Below, piece by piece: positions 12,939 to 24,707 of a DNA stretch of 64,000 nucleotides. Within the stretch, counting starts at the first letter, position 1. Every line of letters begins with the position of its first letter. The translations under genes and the position numbers were made by a program. The notes under the pieces are model-generated. The model had not been told where the DNA came from. It was given only the letters and a program-made list of their open reading frames with translations, and made no database searches. This stretch comes from Alectoria sarmentosa (Eukaryota > Ascomycota > Lecanoromycetes > Lecanorales > Parmeliaceae), in assembly GCA_009733775.1 (NCBI GenBank), contig WOGZ01000092.1, positions 1-64,000 on the forward strand, written 5' to 3'.

Positions 12939-14726
12939 TCAAGGACCTTTCTCGATGTTGGCCGCTTTCCAAGCCGAGCTTCTCTCAGCTCGGAAACCCT
13001 GTTCCTGGACTCCGAGAACTGTATCAGCAGCTCGGGTCAGATTATGGACTCGAGTGTAATTTCGTATCTCATCTTCTCCAGAACCGTCTTCTCTATTTCC
13101 TTCGCGACGCTTTGTACCGGAGCCAAGCACCTCGGGCGGGGGTGACGATGACTCAGGATTTCCATTCTGCACACTAGCTGATATACCATTGCTTGGAGAC
13201 CTGGGTTCCACTATTCTGCGATAGGTCATACGGCACGTGATATCACCACTAAATTATCGCCCATCAGCCATTTGATAAAGATGTCAGAATCTGTGACTAA
13301 CCATTGGATCTCTTCTGCATTGGAACCTCTGTTTTCTTTTCCACAGCTTGGGCATTTCGTTGTTGGTAGCTCGAGCAGTCGAAAGATCATACTCATGCTG
13401 ATACTCTGTCTAGGCCTGACAATTTTGGTCCACGGTTCCGTAAGCTTTAGACCTTGCTTCCGTCGAGTATCTTCCAAGGCGTATTGCCCAGTCTCAATTT
13501 TCCGCAGGCCAGTGTCCTTGAAGCGGACCTTCAGCACGGCGACGAATGCCTACATATATGATATCAGCTATGTCAGCTTTGCAAATGATGATAAATGTGC
13601 TTACCTCAGCGGAGTCAATAAACTCAAGGTGGAAAGGAGCACTTCGACCACAGGCGTCAAGCAAGACTACAGGAGCTGATAGAAGTACTTGGGGCGGTAC
13701 ATTCTGGTTGACTCTGAGCATCGTTCCCAGCTCTCGTACCTGACCTAAGATCTGCTGCTGATTCTGTAGTAAGGTCTGTAGCATCTGCTCTTGGACTGGC
13801 GTTAGACATCTAAACCAGATCAGTAATCTTGTTTTAAATCCAAAAGTCCACATATCGAAAATAGACTAACCCCACCAGTGACCGTTCCAGCGTCTCCACT
13901 TGGGTATTGGGGTACTGCAAATTCGCATTGAGCTGCACAGTCGTCATATTCTGGACCATGAACGCATTGTTTTGATTGTCTCCGATCATTTGGATTTTGA
14001 AGTCTTCATGTTGAGCTTTCATTGACTGGGCCAAAAATGCGTGCTGTCCACTGATGACCTGCGTGTCATGGTGTATTTTCTTGACAAGACCACGCTGATC
14101 GCCTAATGCAGTCTCCATATGCCGGTGGTCGAGACCAAGATCCGTGACCCTTGCGTCAATGTTTTCGGTGAGAGCTTTGTGTTCGACATTTCGCTGCTCG
14201 GCTTCGGCACGCAACTTGCCTTCGTCGCTGGTTTGCTTTCTTGATCATAGTGAGCGAGGGTATTTAACATGGGGCAACAAAATACCTGCACCTGCAATAT
14301 AGCTAACAATATCTGAATACCCTTGGAGTGTGCTTGAACATCAGCGCGGAACTTGGCAACTTTATTCTTTTTCAAGATAGCCCATTTCACACCCAACACA
14401 CCATTTTTGAACGCCGCTAAGATCCATTGCTTCACAGGCGCACATCTTGAGCTTCTAAATTTGTTGTTCCGCTGCACGAAGCCATCGACACTCAAACGGC
14501 AGCCATCTACGGCTGCGTTAACACCTGAGATCTGAGCTGCCTGTGCTATATTCAGAGAGAGAGCCTGAATGCTATCGAGAGCATTCTTGAGACTTATTAG
14601 TTCTCGTCCCAGCTCTTGATAATCAGCTTTAGCACCATGGGTTTCGCTGAACCTCTTGACAGTCTCGATGAGGATGTTGATGCCGGCTATGAAGTCGCCT
14701 ACGGAAAACCCGAATCCCACCGGCAT
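12939..14726 (-). CDS. STAND-N-like / ubiquitin-like (ULD) domain protein
   Basis: Five exons: 14726-14286, 14235-13871, 13809-13605, 13549-13302 and 13248-12939, giving 522 residues. Splice sites are GT..AG with correct phase throughout. The N-terminus (GFGFSVGDFIAGINIL onward) resembles the helical N-terminal domain of fungal STAND/NLR-type proteins. Residues about 150-300 look helical and Gln-rich, probably coiled coil. Residues about 318-400 carry the fungal ubiquitin-like domain (LLDACGRSAPFHLEF..., later SMSMIFRLLELP), then Cys pairs (CPSCG and, after the last intron, CGDITC) that may bind zinc. The tail is low-complexity. Proteins of this build occur in large fungal families and are suspected to act in self/non-self recognition. 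That role is not shown here. No nucleotide-binding domain is present. Confidence 0.8.
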
Positions 14727-15769
14727 CGATGTGGATATGCGCTGAAGCGGGAGATGTCCACTAAGACGTATATACTAGGTGATGAATTAAGATGAAAATC
14801 CCGCAAGGCTATCGATGACGGTGTTTTGGGGGCTGTGTAGCTGATCTTTGTGGCTCAGGCGCAGGGCGGAAAGGGGCTACAAAGCCTCTCTTTTTCCCCA
14901 CCAGCTGATCCCCTCGAAGTGGTCTCGTTTCTCGAGTAGGCTAACATCCTTACATGGCCCGATAATTCTGGCATGAGAGGGCACCAGTTATTCTCCCCAG
15001 GCAGCCCGGAGGCTGGGAACGTCAAATGCTGACGGAGGCCCGCCAAAGTCCTGCACCTGCCAAGACGCCAAGATTTCTAGCGCCAAGCTCATCTCGGATA
15101 ACGCCCCACCTGGAGAGCTGCCTGGATAAGGCGCTTAGATCGGCTTCGGAAGTGCGCCTAATCTGAGCCCACTCTGGGGCTCATCGCCCCTGTCGGAGAT
15201 CCCTAGAGCTCAATCTTTGCCCTGCCAGGAAAATCAGAAGACCCCTCACATGATCAAACGAATAGAATCCAGTCAAGCATTCTGGCCGACAGTACTCAAG
15301 ATTCTGCTGTCTTCTACTTCGCAGAGCGGAGAGTGACCCCAAGATGGCATCAGATGAGTAAAAATGTAAAGGCTTGGTATGGATATCGAAAGAATCAAGC
15401 GCCGTCATTCAGTCGTTCTTGAATCACACAGATCAGTAGGCTGAGCCACTGGCGTTCCTTCCTCCGCCAATTAGACAGCTAACCTCTGCCTGCAGAGTCC
15501 ATATATAACCACCGCAATACACATCAGTGTAAGCAAGCTACTGAACGATTTCTCCTTCACCAGAAACACTAATAGTGCTATATATTTAGATGTGCAGATA
15601 CTATACACGACCGTCGGTTTGCTTTATGCAGACTTTTCGGGACTAGCGAATTCTCCTAAGCTTGGGTTATACTATTAGAAAGGCGGGTTGTGTGAGTGTG
15701 AAAATCCAGTCATTCGTTCTGGCCAATGGGCCTAAAATGGTCTCACATTGGCAGGCAAATCCATGGCTC
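14727..15769. other. intergenic, no gene seen
   Basis: About 1 kb between two minus-strand genes. A 75-codon minus frame at 15181-15408 has no family resemblance. The region should hold the promoter of the gene ending at 12939 and the terminator of the DUF6594 gene. Confidence 0.5.
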
Positions 15770-16851
15770 TCAATTTGTGCGAGATATCTGTAGAAAGACC
15801 ATCAACACCGCTGAATAGCTGCGTGAGCGTCAGTTACAGAGCATTGGGCTTCTCATTCCGATAATTCTAGCAGAACAGGAATCAAGAAACACTCACGCGG
15901 CAGCGGCGGCCAGACTTTCAAACGGCTTTGCTACCGTGGTGACGGACACCAAAGCGACGAAAAGCACAATGAATGCTGATATAACGCCGAGTCTTTGGAC
16001 CAAGCCTCCTAGAAAAGCCAAGATCCACAGCGGCGCAATAAGCATGATCAACCCTAGAATCATGATGAAGGTGGTGATAAAGCGGTCTATCTTCTCGTCA
16101 GAAATGTAGTGTATGTTCTCATCCTTGTATGTTGTATCGTCGACGTCCTTCTGCTGCCACAATTTGAGTAGACGAAAGTGGTGCGAGTGCTCTAGCAAGA
16201 TTCGAAGCGGACTTTTGGATTTTGGAACGACGGAGAAAAGGTCAGAAGAGCGCTTTATGTACTCTGTCTCGGCTTCAAGAATTGCGTTTCCGTTGTTATG
16301 AAACCAAGCCTCGAGACTGGAGATGTCTTTCTTAGGGACGGGATGACGCGACTTTAATTGCGAGTGTTGAAGCACAAGGTTGTCTGCATTGCTATAAGCC
16401 ATGGAGAATTCATTGAAGTGAAAAACCTTAGTCTTGGTGGAAGAATTGGTGACACACAAAAGATCCGATCTGGGTTCTAGAGGCAAGTTTGGGAATTTCG
16501 CAAGGTACTACAAGGAGGTGAGATAGAACTCTACCCACTGTATTCTCGAAGTAAGGGTCCAGCCTCTATCAAAAGCTTCTTTCTATCGTCTTGCGTCTCC
16601 TCTCGAAACGAGCCATTGTGTACGTCTGGCGCATCTTTTTGCCGTTGTCTCCTCTCTATAGCCTCCAGATCTCGTTCCAAGCATGACAGTTGGTCCTGCA
16701 GCGCAAGAATGACTTGGACACTCAAAGCTCCGAAGCGCCGTAAGATGAAGAAGTCATTATCCGAGGCAACGAATTTGCAGAATGATTGATAGCCGACGTA
16801 TTTCCAAGGCTTTTGGTCAATTTCCGTTTGGCTCGGCTCCCAGGATGCCAT
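15770..16851 (-). CDS. DUF6594 family membrane protein
   Basis: Three exons: 16851-16539, 16476-15897 and 15818-15770, giving 313 residues. The N-terminal part has the DUF6594 pattern: a Lys/Tyr-rich start, DNDFFILRRFGALSVQVILALQ, then a charged coiled stretch with LERDLEAIE. The C-terminal third has two or three hydrophobic helices separated by short loops (RFITTFIMILGLIMLIAPLW and GVISAFIVLFVALVSV). The final 49-nt exon supplies the conserved AAYSAVLMVFLQ ending. Without it the protein would stop in an alanine run, so this small exon is well supported. The family is common in ascomycetes and its function is unknown. Confidence 0.85.
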
Positions 16852-18983
16852 TCGATCATTCGTTTACGTACAGAAAGATGTTTACACTCTTGTTTGGGCT
16901 TTAAAAGTTTTTCAGAAACATGCTTGGGCTTGCCATTGCCATAAAGAACGGTCAGCAGCTGGTAGCCACGATGGGAGGAGACTTTGTCAGTGAGGCTGAG
17001 GCCGGTGGGAGGGGCGGGAGAAATGAGGCTGTGTAAATTGTGGCGCAGGTAGCGGCCTTCGGTGGTCCCTCGGCAGCATATCAAAGCAGCTCACCCATTT
17101 CCTTCCATCAACCACAGTCTATTGATGCTGAAATTCTTGGCTGGCTGACAATGCCTTCCTCGAAGTCACAATCCTTATCCTCCGATACTACAGTCAACGC
17201 CCGGTCCTTCCAGTCGATCGAGATCAAATCAGAGAACCGCGATTAAGCAGGCGAGGTGACCAAAGGAAAGATCAAGTCAACAATCGCATACCCTCCGCCG
17301 CGATTCCCTCACAACCAAGAAACACGGTCAAAATGCTCAGATACAAGACAAACTCATGGAAAATAGCAAGTCCCATCTTGGCATCCTTGAACTCTGTCCA
17401 ATTGCTGACAGCAATCGACACAGTGACGCCGGGTACTACAGATGATGGGCGACGGGACAAGGAATCTCCACAAAGACAGACTTCAACGGCTGTACCCAGA
17501 ACATATACAACGCTCTTGAACGTGCATCGCTATGCGGAGAGCACGGAGTTTGGTGGAGGGGATAGATAAAGAGAGGGAGCAAACATGTCACAATGATGGG
17601 GGATCTGGGCTTTATGTCTTCAACTATGGAGTACGATCAATCTATTCAAGAGCAAGGGCGGAGCTTTAGGTCTACGTTGACTATTGTGAGGTACATCTGT
17701 TCGAACATTCACAGAACACCAAGGCCCGCAAATCCACAATACTATATTTGCCCTTGATGTGCTCTCGGCCTTCGTTTTCGCCAGGTAATAATCAGAGGCA
17801 GTCTTTCTGAAGCCCGGACAGAGCCCGTAGCAAATGGTAATTGCAGTGATAAACATTTTTCCGCGGAAGGCGAAGTGCATTCTGAAGCCATGATGATGTA
17901 ACAACTTACACGCAAACAATTACTACTCGGGTAACAATTCGAATGATCAAAACCCAGCCACCCATTCTCCCTCACAGAAGCCGAGTCGTGCTATGTATGA
18001 TTCAGGCCTCTGAAGACTCCGCCTCAGTAAGAGCGTCCGCCGAAAACCAACCCAAAATCTGAAAGGAAGCACAGCGTAGCAAAAAGGCTGAAGATGCGCA
18101 ATGTCGTACTAGTACAGTACGAGTACGAGGCTGTGAAAATCGTGGCGCAGACATGCCCGTTCAGGGAAGCACGCCAAAACCCTGCCCGACAGCTTCTTAG
18201 TGACCGCCAACAGATAGGCGATTCGTGTATATCTCATTCTCAATAGTATACTGTTGGCCAAAATTCGAAGATTTCCGTGCACGAGTCACACACTCATCTA
18301 CCTCCTTACACATATACACATATTAAATAAGCTCCATAAATGGTCGGAGAAAGTGACCAAAAGACAGCAGCAGAAGCAGATCGCGGCCAAGGCTCCCCCG
18401 CCCTTTCTTAGTGCAAGGGTTCGTGATCCAGGACGAGAGAACGCAGACGTAGAGTCAGAAGACATCAGCAAAGTCTGCAGCAGCAGCAGCAGCAGTTCGA
18501 TTGAGAAGATGAATGGATTCTTCTTTCCAAAAAGGGCACCGATTTGGACAAAAAGCAAGATGGAAAGCCGGGATGATCTGAGGGGAGTACATATGTTGTA
18601 CGCCAAGGCTCCCGATATGTAGTCCGCCCCCAGCATCGAAGTCATTAGTCGGACTACTTTAATGGTAGCCCTACTATTCGCTCCGCTCATACTGGATCGA
18701 CTATCGCTTGGACGGAGAGTGGACTGTGTAGACTGGCTCATTTTTGGACCAGTTTTGGCCTTGGGATAGACAGTCTGGACTATCGAGACCCTTGATATTC
18801 ACAATGAACGAATGACGAAAAACGTCAAAAAAAAGTATGTGCTTTATCCAGACTATACCAATCTCTGCCGTACTCTAACACAAAAATAGCAGAAAGTAAC
18901 TCCAATCCGCGCTCCTCAAGCCCAGTCATTCAAATCATTACATCATATGCATCATTCCACTTTTGGTAGTCCCCGCCTCAATC
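16852..18983. other. 2.1 kb without a firm gene
   Basis: Minus-strand frames at 18298-18741 and 17272-17530 include hydrophobic stretches that could be membrane segments, but I could not join them into one gene. The leucine run in the first comes from a CAG/CTG microsatellite at about 18478-18495. I call no gene here. Confidence 0.4.
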
Positions 18984-20441
18984 TCAGTGCGAGCAAGCAA
19001 AAGTGAACAACTCCTCCTCGACCGGAAAGACCTCCTCGCCAACCCGATGCTCATACAGCGCCCTCCACGTCTCCCTCAGCTGCCGCGGCAGCTCATACGC
19101 CGCCTCTTCGTCCCGCACGATCAACCGCAGGAGATGGCGTTTCCGCCCCGCGGCCTCGTTGTCCACAAACGCGTCGCGCGCATGCATCATGGTCAGGTTG
19201 TTGAAGAAGACCATGTCGCCTTGCCGCAAGGGGATCTCGACGGCGTGGTGCATCGCCAGAGCGTGCAAGGCGTCGAGCGCGAGGCGCTGGGTCGAGGTGA
19301 GGGGAGGCAGGGACGGCGGTCGGGGCGCCGAGGGCGTTCCGGTGATGCGGGCGCGGGAGAAGTTGACGAGGACGCCGCCGGGGAAATGGTTGGGGAAGGC
19401 GATGGGGCGGGTATCGAAGGCCTTGGCGGGCGAAGGGCTTTTGGAGAGAAGCAAGATGTTAGCGTTGCGGTCAGCGATGGCGGCAGATTGGAGCGCTAGA
19501 AAAAAGCGATTCGTGTTCTGGTTGATGCCGCTAGAAGAGTGTCCCGTACCTGACCATCGTCCAATCGCTGCAGAGAGCGTGCGCAAGTTCCGGTCTGAGC
19601 GATGCGAGCTCCTGGTATACGGCGGTTGAGTCGGCTAGATAAAGGCTGCCGCCAGTCTCGCTGCGCGAAATGGTGAAGAGGGACACGATGTCTCCGTTAT
19701 CGGTGTGGAACGGCTGTGCGCTAATTCAGTTCCGCGCCAGGAGCTAGAACGGTGTAGCTCACAATATCTCGGTTCTGATTGGGTGGTCCATGGTATTGGG
19801 CGGCCCTGCCGTTTTCTTCGGCTGGCATCGACGTGATGTGCTCTTCCTTGTAGGTTAGAAGGTCTTCTCATCCTTTCATCATAGCTTTCTACTAACGTAG
19901 GACTGTATTGTCTCCGCCTTCTCGACCAGCCATGCCTCGTTTTCTGCCGACATGGCTTGAAAGACCGGCGTGAATGATCACGTTCTCCAAATCGTTGTGT
20001 CGAGAGGACTTCAGTCCAGAGATGACCAGGAATTGCTGTGGGCCATAAATGGTTTTGAGGACGTCTTCCAGTTTGGATCTGAGTCCCTGCGTCAAAGGGA
20101 AAGTTAAGGGATTGATTGCATTGAGCGGCAACCCTAAATCTGGAAGAAATTCAATTATATTGTTGGGCTAAAGTTTGGCAGTGCATACCAGAAAAGTGTC
20201 TCACACTCTCCTCGACATCTTCAATCTCTTCTGACGATAGATGCCATACATATGGACTCTGTCTGTTGAGTGTCTGAGGCCTCCTGAACAAGGCATCTTT
20301 CTTCAGGTTAGCGGAATCGGTGATGGAGCATTTCAAGCAACTGTGTGCGGCGGCTGAATGTAACCAGGCAGTAGATCTGACAGAAGGATAGTAATCTGAT
20401 GAATCATGAAGATCTGTGAGCGCGTGAGGAGCCATGCGCAC
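18984..20441 (-). CDS. TauD/TfdA-family Fe(II)/2-oxoglutarate dioxygenase
   Basis: Five exons: 20441-20189, 20133-19897, 19842-19763, 19713-19550 and 19437-18984, giving 395 residues. All introns are GT..AG, and the fourth (112 bp) has a CGCTAAC branch motif. The iron-binding facial triad is visible: His193 and Asp195 in FHTDNGD and His330 in MMHARDAF. Arg345 or Arg349 (RHLLRL) should hold 2-oxoglutarate. Intervening blocks (TRPIAFP, VNFSRARI, GDMVFFNNLTMMHARDAF) match the family. Members oxidise small substrates such as taurine, clavaminate precursors or side chains of secondary metabolites. The substrate cannot be told from sequence. Met at 20441 or 20435 could start the protein. No biosynthetic cluster partners lie nearby. 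Confidence 0.88.
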
Positions 20442-20897
20442 AGGAAAAAACCTTGACAGCAGCTCCGAAACTCAATTGAATGCGCTCTTAAAAGGACTAG
20501 TCAATGGCCATAATAAAGGGAATGGATATTGTGGCGCTCCGCAGAGCCGCATCTGTGATAGAATCCCTACCAATATTCCCCCTCCGACAGCGCTATCACT
20601 CCCCTCGGCTCGCATTGAAACGTCAAGTTGCGATAGGCCATCCATTAAAAAAAGCCGGCCTAACGCATTGTGAATCTGCAACGACAGGGATATCTGCAGT
20701 GTGCCGGAGATCGTTGCCTTTTCGAGTCACTCTCCTGCAGGCGTGGGCGAGCCCGTGGGGGTCTAGAGCGCGATTGGTGTCAGTGGCGTACTCTTCAATC
20801 CGCCCTCAGAAGGTCGATTCGAGAAGATGGGCCTAAAGTTGGAGATGTGATTGCCACAGCTGCACGAAGCGACACCAAGAAAGCGATAGCGCAGGTC
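20442..20897. other. 456-bp spacer
   Basis: Lies between the end of the upstream zinc-cluster gene and the start of the dioxygenase, both minus strand. It must carry the dioxygenase promoter. No motif stands out. Confidence 0.5.
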
Positions 20898-23214
20898 CTA
20901 TTCCCCCTCGTGGGGAAGAAATAGCGCCGATATCCAGACCAATGGCTCGCCTGCAACCCCTTTGGCTCGTGCGCTAAGCTCCCTTTCTGCCACGCGGGTT
21001 AGCACATGTGTGATGGTTGCAGCATGCAACTTACCTCGTGACCGCACCAGATCTTTTAGTCGGGTTAGAAATTTTAGACTTTGCTCGTCCACTTCTGCTG
21101 CATTGCGAACCTCTTCATTCCAGTCTACGCTGAGAGGTATGTTCCCATGGCATGTAGTGTGGAAGTGCGCCATCAGAATTTTTGCAGAACGCTCCCATGA
21201 CTCCAGCATGCTGCGCTGACGGAAGGTCTAAGCGGGCTTTTTTAGTGACCTCACCCAATGAGTTGGATCGAACTACTCACACGTTCCTGATACTGGTTGG
21301 TCTGCTCGTTTTGATTTTGGTAGAGGAATTCGAGATTGAAAAGGAGAACCAGGATCGTCAGAAATATCATGAGCCAGTGCTTGCGACCTCGCTGTACGAT
21401 CATCGCTCTCAGCTCCGCCAAGACCTTTTTCCTGAGGATAGCCATTTTCGTCATCCACAACGAGTCAAGCTGAGCGTCTAAGAGTGGTGGAATAGGGATG
21501 CGGTTGTAGTAGGGGCAGTCAGAGTCCTGCTCCTGCGGTATCCCTAGCGTTATCGCGCCATATATGTTGAAGCTCTTCGAGGCAAGCCGAGACATGACCG
21601 AGATCCTCAGAGCATTCTTGAGCGTAGAGTTCTGGAAATAAAAGGTCAACAAAGAGACCATCGGTCGTCGAATGGGTTCTTACTTTGTCGGCTTTTCGTA
21701 CTGCTTCTGACAGAGTACGAGCGACGATCTCGTCTTGGGCGATCCCAAGCTCAGCTACAAGAGTTGCATATTGTCTGTCTACCAGCTCATCCATCTTCTT
21801 AGCTGTTTCTCTGAGCTGGAAGCCTGTCATAGCGTAGGTCGGCAGAGGAATGTCAATCTTATTGGCCCCCTTGGTCCAGCTCTTGCTGCTGCGTACTCCT
21901 GGTATTGGAGAATGTTCGCGACAGACAATCTGCAATCGGGGCCGCGATTCTGGCGTAGGAGATCTATCGACAGTGCCAATGTTGTACAGTGACACAGGCA
22001 CATTGACTACGGACGTCCAGGTATCGATGACGGGAAGCCCTTCTGGGAAGCTCAAAGCTCCTGCCGAAGACCATCAGTGATGTTTCCGAATCAGGTCTGT
22101 CATCCAATCCCACCAAACTTACCTGTTCTATGGAGTTCTGCCTCACCTAGACGCATTCTGACACATGCCAACATCCAGATCCTTGGCGTTGTCAGAGCCC
22201 TACATCTAGGACAGACTTCACCGAGTCCACACTGCGAATATCAATACGGCCCGAACATGAATTGTGAAGATCGTCGTCAACACTCACAGGTTCGTGGTTG
22301 AAAAGGCAGCGTAGGCAAACTCCTATCTCCCTGAGGGCGCGTGCCCTCTTTCGTTCCTCATCAGTAAGATGTCGACGCTCTTTCTTCCCAATTTGTGTTT
22401 TCGGATCATCCTTGTGTCTTACGACAAGATCTGATGGATAAGAGTGTAAGTTGCGCGATTTCTTCTTTTTCTTCTTCTTCGTCCCTTCGAGCAGCGTCCT
22501 CTCCTTTAGATCATCTTGTCTGCTATTTCGTCCAGGGTCGTGCAAAGGACTAAGGCCGTCATCCGAGTTATTTTGCTGACTCTGCCCTTCCCGGGCCTTT
22601 AAAACTTCGAGAAAGTCGAGGTCTTCTTGATTAATGATGATAGTGTCTCGAGGATTATTGATTCCTTCCAAAGGATCGATCAGATCAAAGTTCGTATGAT
22701 CAGGAGAGGGAGACAAGGGGGTTGGCGTCCGACCGTCTGAAGTCCAGGATTCAGATTGCGTCTGAAGCAAGAGTTGAGATGATTGAGCTTGGTTGGTACC
22801 AAGAGATGCAGATCCAGACCCTGAAGGTGTGTCTGGGACGTCGTATCCACTCGCGGAAGAAGCTTTGGATCCCTTGAGCCTCGGTTGTGAATCCTCCATC
22901 CTTTGAACGTCCAAACCTGACCGCGGCGTCATAGCCGGCGGCAAGCTCGTATTATGATCTGGAGGTGATGCCTTGAACGACTCTTCTGGAACTGTGTATT
23001 CGGATTCCTCACTTGCTGAACTCTGAGAAGGCTGTCCGGTCCAACTGTCGAAGAAGAAGAAGAGACCTCTGTCGTGCTCGTCAGATTCTGCGGGAGGAAT
23101 ACCGATAAGAGACCTCTCCGAATTTATAGCAAAGCCACGAGAGGATTCCTGAGACCTGGAATCTTGAGAATTCGATGTGTATCCTGCCTGGATCAGGCCG
23201 TTGGAGGAAGACAT
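20898..23214 (-). CDS. Zn2Cys6-like zinc-cluster protein with C-terminal hydrophobic segment
   Basis: Six exons: 23214-22288, 22231-22123, 22060-21684, 21631-21281, 21215-21035 and 20986-20898, giving 677 residues. Every junction is GT..AG and in phase. The first 300 residues are Ser/Asp/Glu-rich and look disordered, with a Lys run (KKKKKKK) as a possible nuclear signal. The cluster begins at Cys300: C-x2-C-x6-C-x5-C-x2-C-x12-C, a Zn2Cys6-like pattern with a long last loop, split by the first intron. Further on come a large helical region and a hydrophobic segment at about 556-572 (WLMIFLTILVLLFNLEFLYQ). Many uncharacterised fungal regulator-like proteins share this cluster plus the hydrophobic block. 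DNA binding is inferred from the cluster only. Confidence 0.8.
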
Positions 23215-24413
23215 GATGAAGGAAAAGAAGTGTCTCTCTGACTACGACTGCTAAAAAGTTGCATTCAGCGGACGTTTCTCACGCTGGAGGGTGCCAAGTC
23301 TGATCGGGTCGTCGAGAAAATTGAGAAAGGATATCTGACTAGTCCAGGAGACCGGTGTGAGAAGTGTGGCTGTTAGCGTGGCTGAGCCACACAATATCTG
23401 CCCTACGAAGATTACCTGCGTTTTGCATGGCCGCAATCGTTTTCTGCGTCTCCCCCAACCTGCAAGGCTCATTTTGCATCGGCCCTGTACGGAGCCAATT
23501 GTTCTTTCTAGAACAAAGTAACGACGCCGTTTTAGTAACCGCTGCAGCCGCCTCTCATGGTGCTCCGCCATGCAATTGGGGCGAGGCATTCTCATGGAAT
23601 TGACCTCACCTTATTGGAATACGTTCTCGCGTTTCGCCTATCCTGTTGACTGCGTGATTGAACGTCATTCGTGTTCTGCTATATTAGTACTTCTGTCACT
23701 GGTGCGCATCTTTTGAGTGGCAAAATGCGTTGGAGCCAAGGCCGGGATCCCACCCCCCCTCTTCCGTGAGAGAACCCCTTGACTCCACCACACACCCGAG
23801 TCGAAAAGAGAACTGGCCATTACAATCTCCCATAATCTCATATCATGGAATATCAATGTGAGCCAATCGAAGCTTGTGGATATAAGCAGCATCAACGAAT
23901 GACGATCAAAGCTCGCGTTCCGTCGCGCACCCTCTCATTTGTTATGATATTATTTGTCGCCCTGCCTAAGGTTTGGTTGATTGGGATGAAACCTAGCTGG
24001 ATGTCCAAATCACAGTCGCCCCCCAACACAGCTTAGCTCGATCTCAATTTTAGCGTGTGGACGCGCAGTCGTCTCTTTGGCGAATATCTCATAGGAAGTT
24101 ATTTGGCGCATGATACCTCGAGTCCTCCAGCTCCTGCTACCCCGACGGCCAGCTCTCCCGCCAAGAAGGGCCAGGATATATTCCATTGGAAATGGCACCA
24201 TAGTATCGCAAGCACAGACAACAAACATAACCGGTGACAACGACAGTATGTCTTAGTTCCTTTTGGATCAGTACATAAGAACAGGTGGATGCCACCTGGA
24301 GGAGGGATGACTGTAATTCACACTTCTTGGGTTACAAGACAGAAGCCACTCATATGCCCTAAATATATACCTTGCTTTGGAAATTGGAAGACGAAGAACC
24401 AACGGCCACAATC
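23215..24413. other. divergent intergenic region
   Basis: Separates the minus-strand zinc-cluster gene from the plus-strand small gene, so promoters of both probably lie here. No coding family seen. Confidence 0.5.
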
Positions 24414-24707
24414 ATGCCTTCCAGGAGCACATCACAGTTGTACCCTTCGTTTGCAAGTTCCAAGAAACCTCAGAAGAATCAGTCCACCATGCCCTCCAAC
24501 GACACATCAAAACAGGACAACTCAAAAAGCTCTAAAAGACTTGCAGATGCACTGAACAATCGTAAGATGCGATCTCTCGTCACGGGAAAAGCGACCTGAC
24601 ATTAATTGGTCTTGTCATCAGTCCCAAGGTATGATCCAATTCAGGGTTATCGTGATGCCAGACCGGGAGACGACCCTTGGAGCCAATACAAGGATCCAAG
24701 ACGATGA
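24414..24707 (+). CDS. small basic protein of 77 residues
   Basis: Two exons, 24414-24561 and 24622-24707, with a 60-bp GT..AG intron entered at phase 1. The product is hydrophilic: a Ser/Lys/Gln-rich first half, then SKRLADALNNLPRYDPIQ across the junction and a Pro/Arg/Asp-rich end with PGDDPWSQYKDPRR. An in-frame ATG at 24372 would add 14 residues. I do not recognise the family. The clean intron, the preserved frame and the amino-acid bias change at the junction favour a real gene, but a chance frame cannot be excluded. Confidence 0.5.

Noticed and set aside
17272..18741. Possible multi-helix membrane protein on the minus strand
   Set aside because: Hydrophobic stretches at 17272-17530 and 18500-18600 look membrane-like, but they cannot be joined by good introns, and the leucine run comes from a CAG microsatellite.
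18984..20441. Secondary-metabolite cluster around the TauD-like dioxygenase
   Set aside because: No synthase, transporter or P450 lies nearby; the adjacent zinc-cluster gene alone is not enough.
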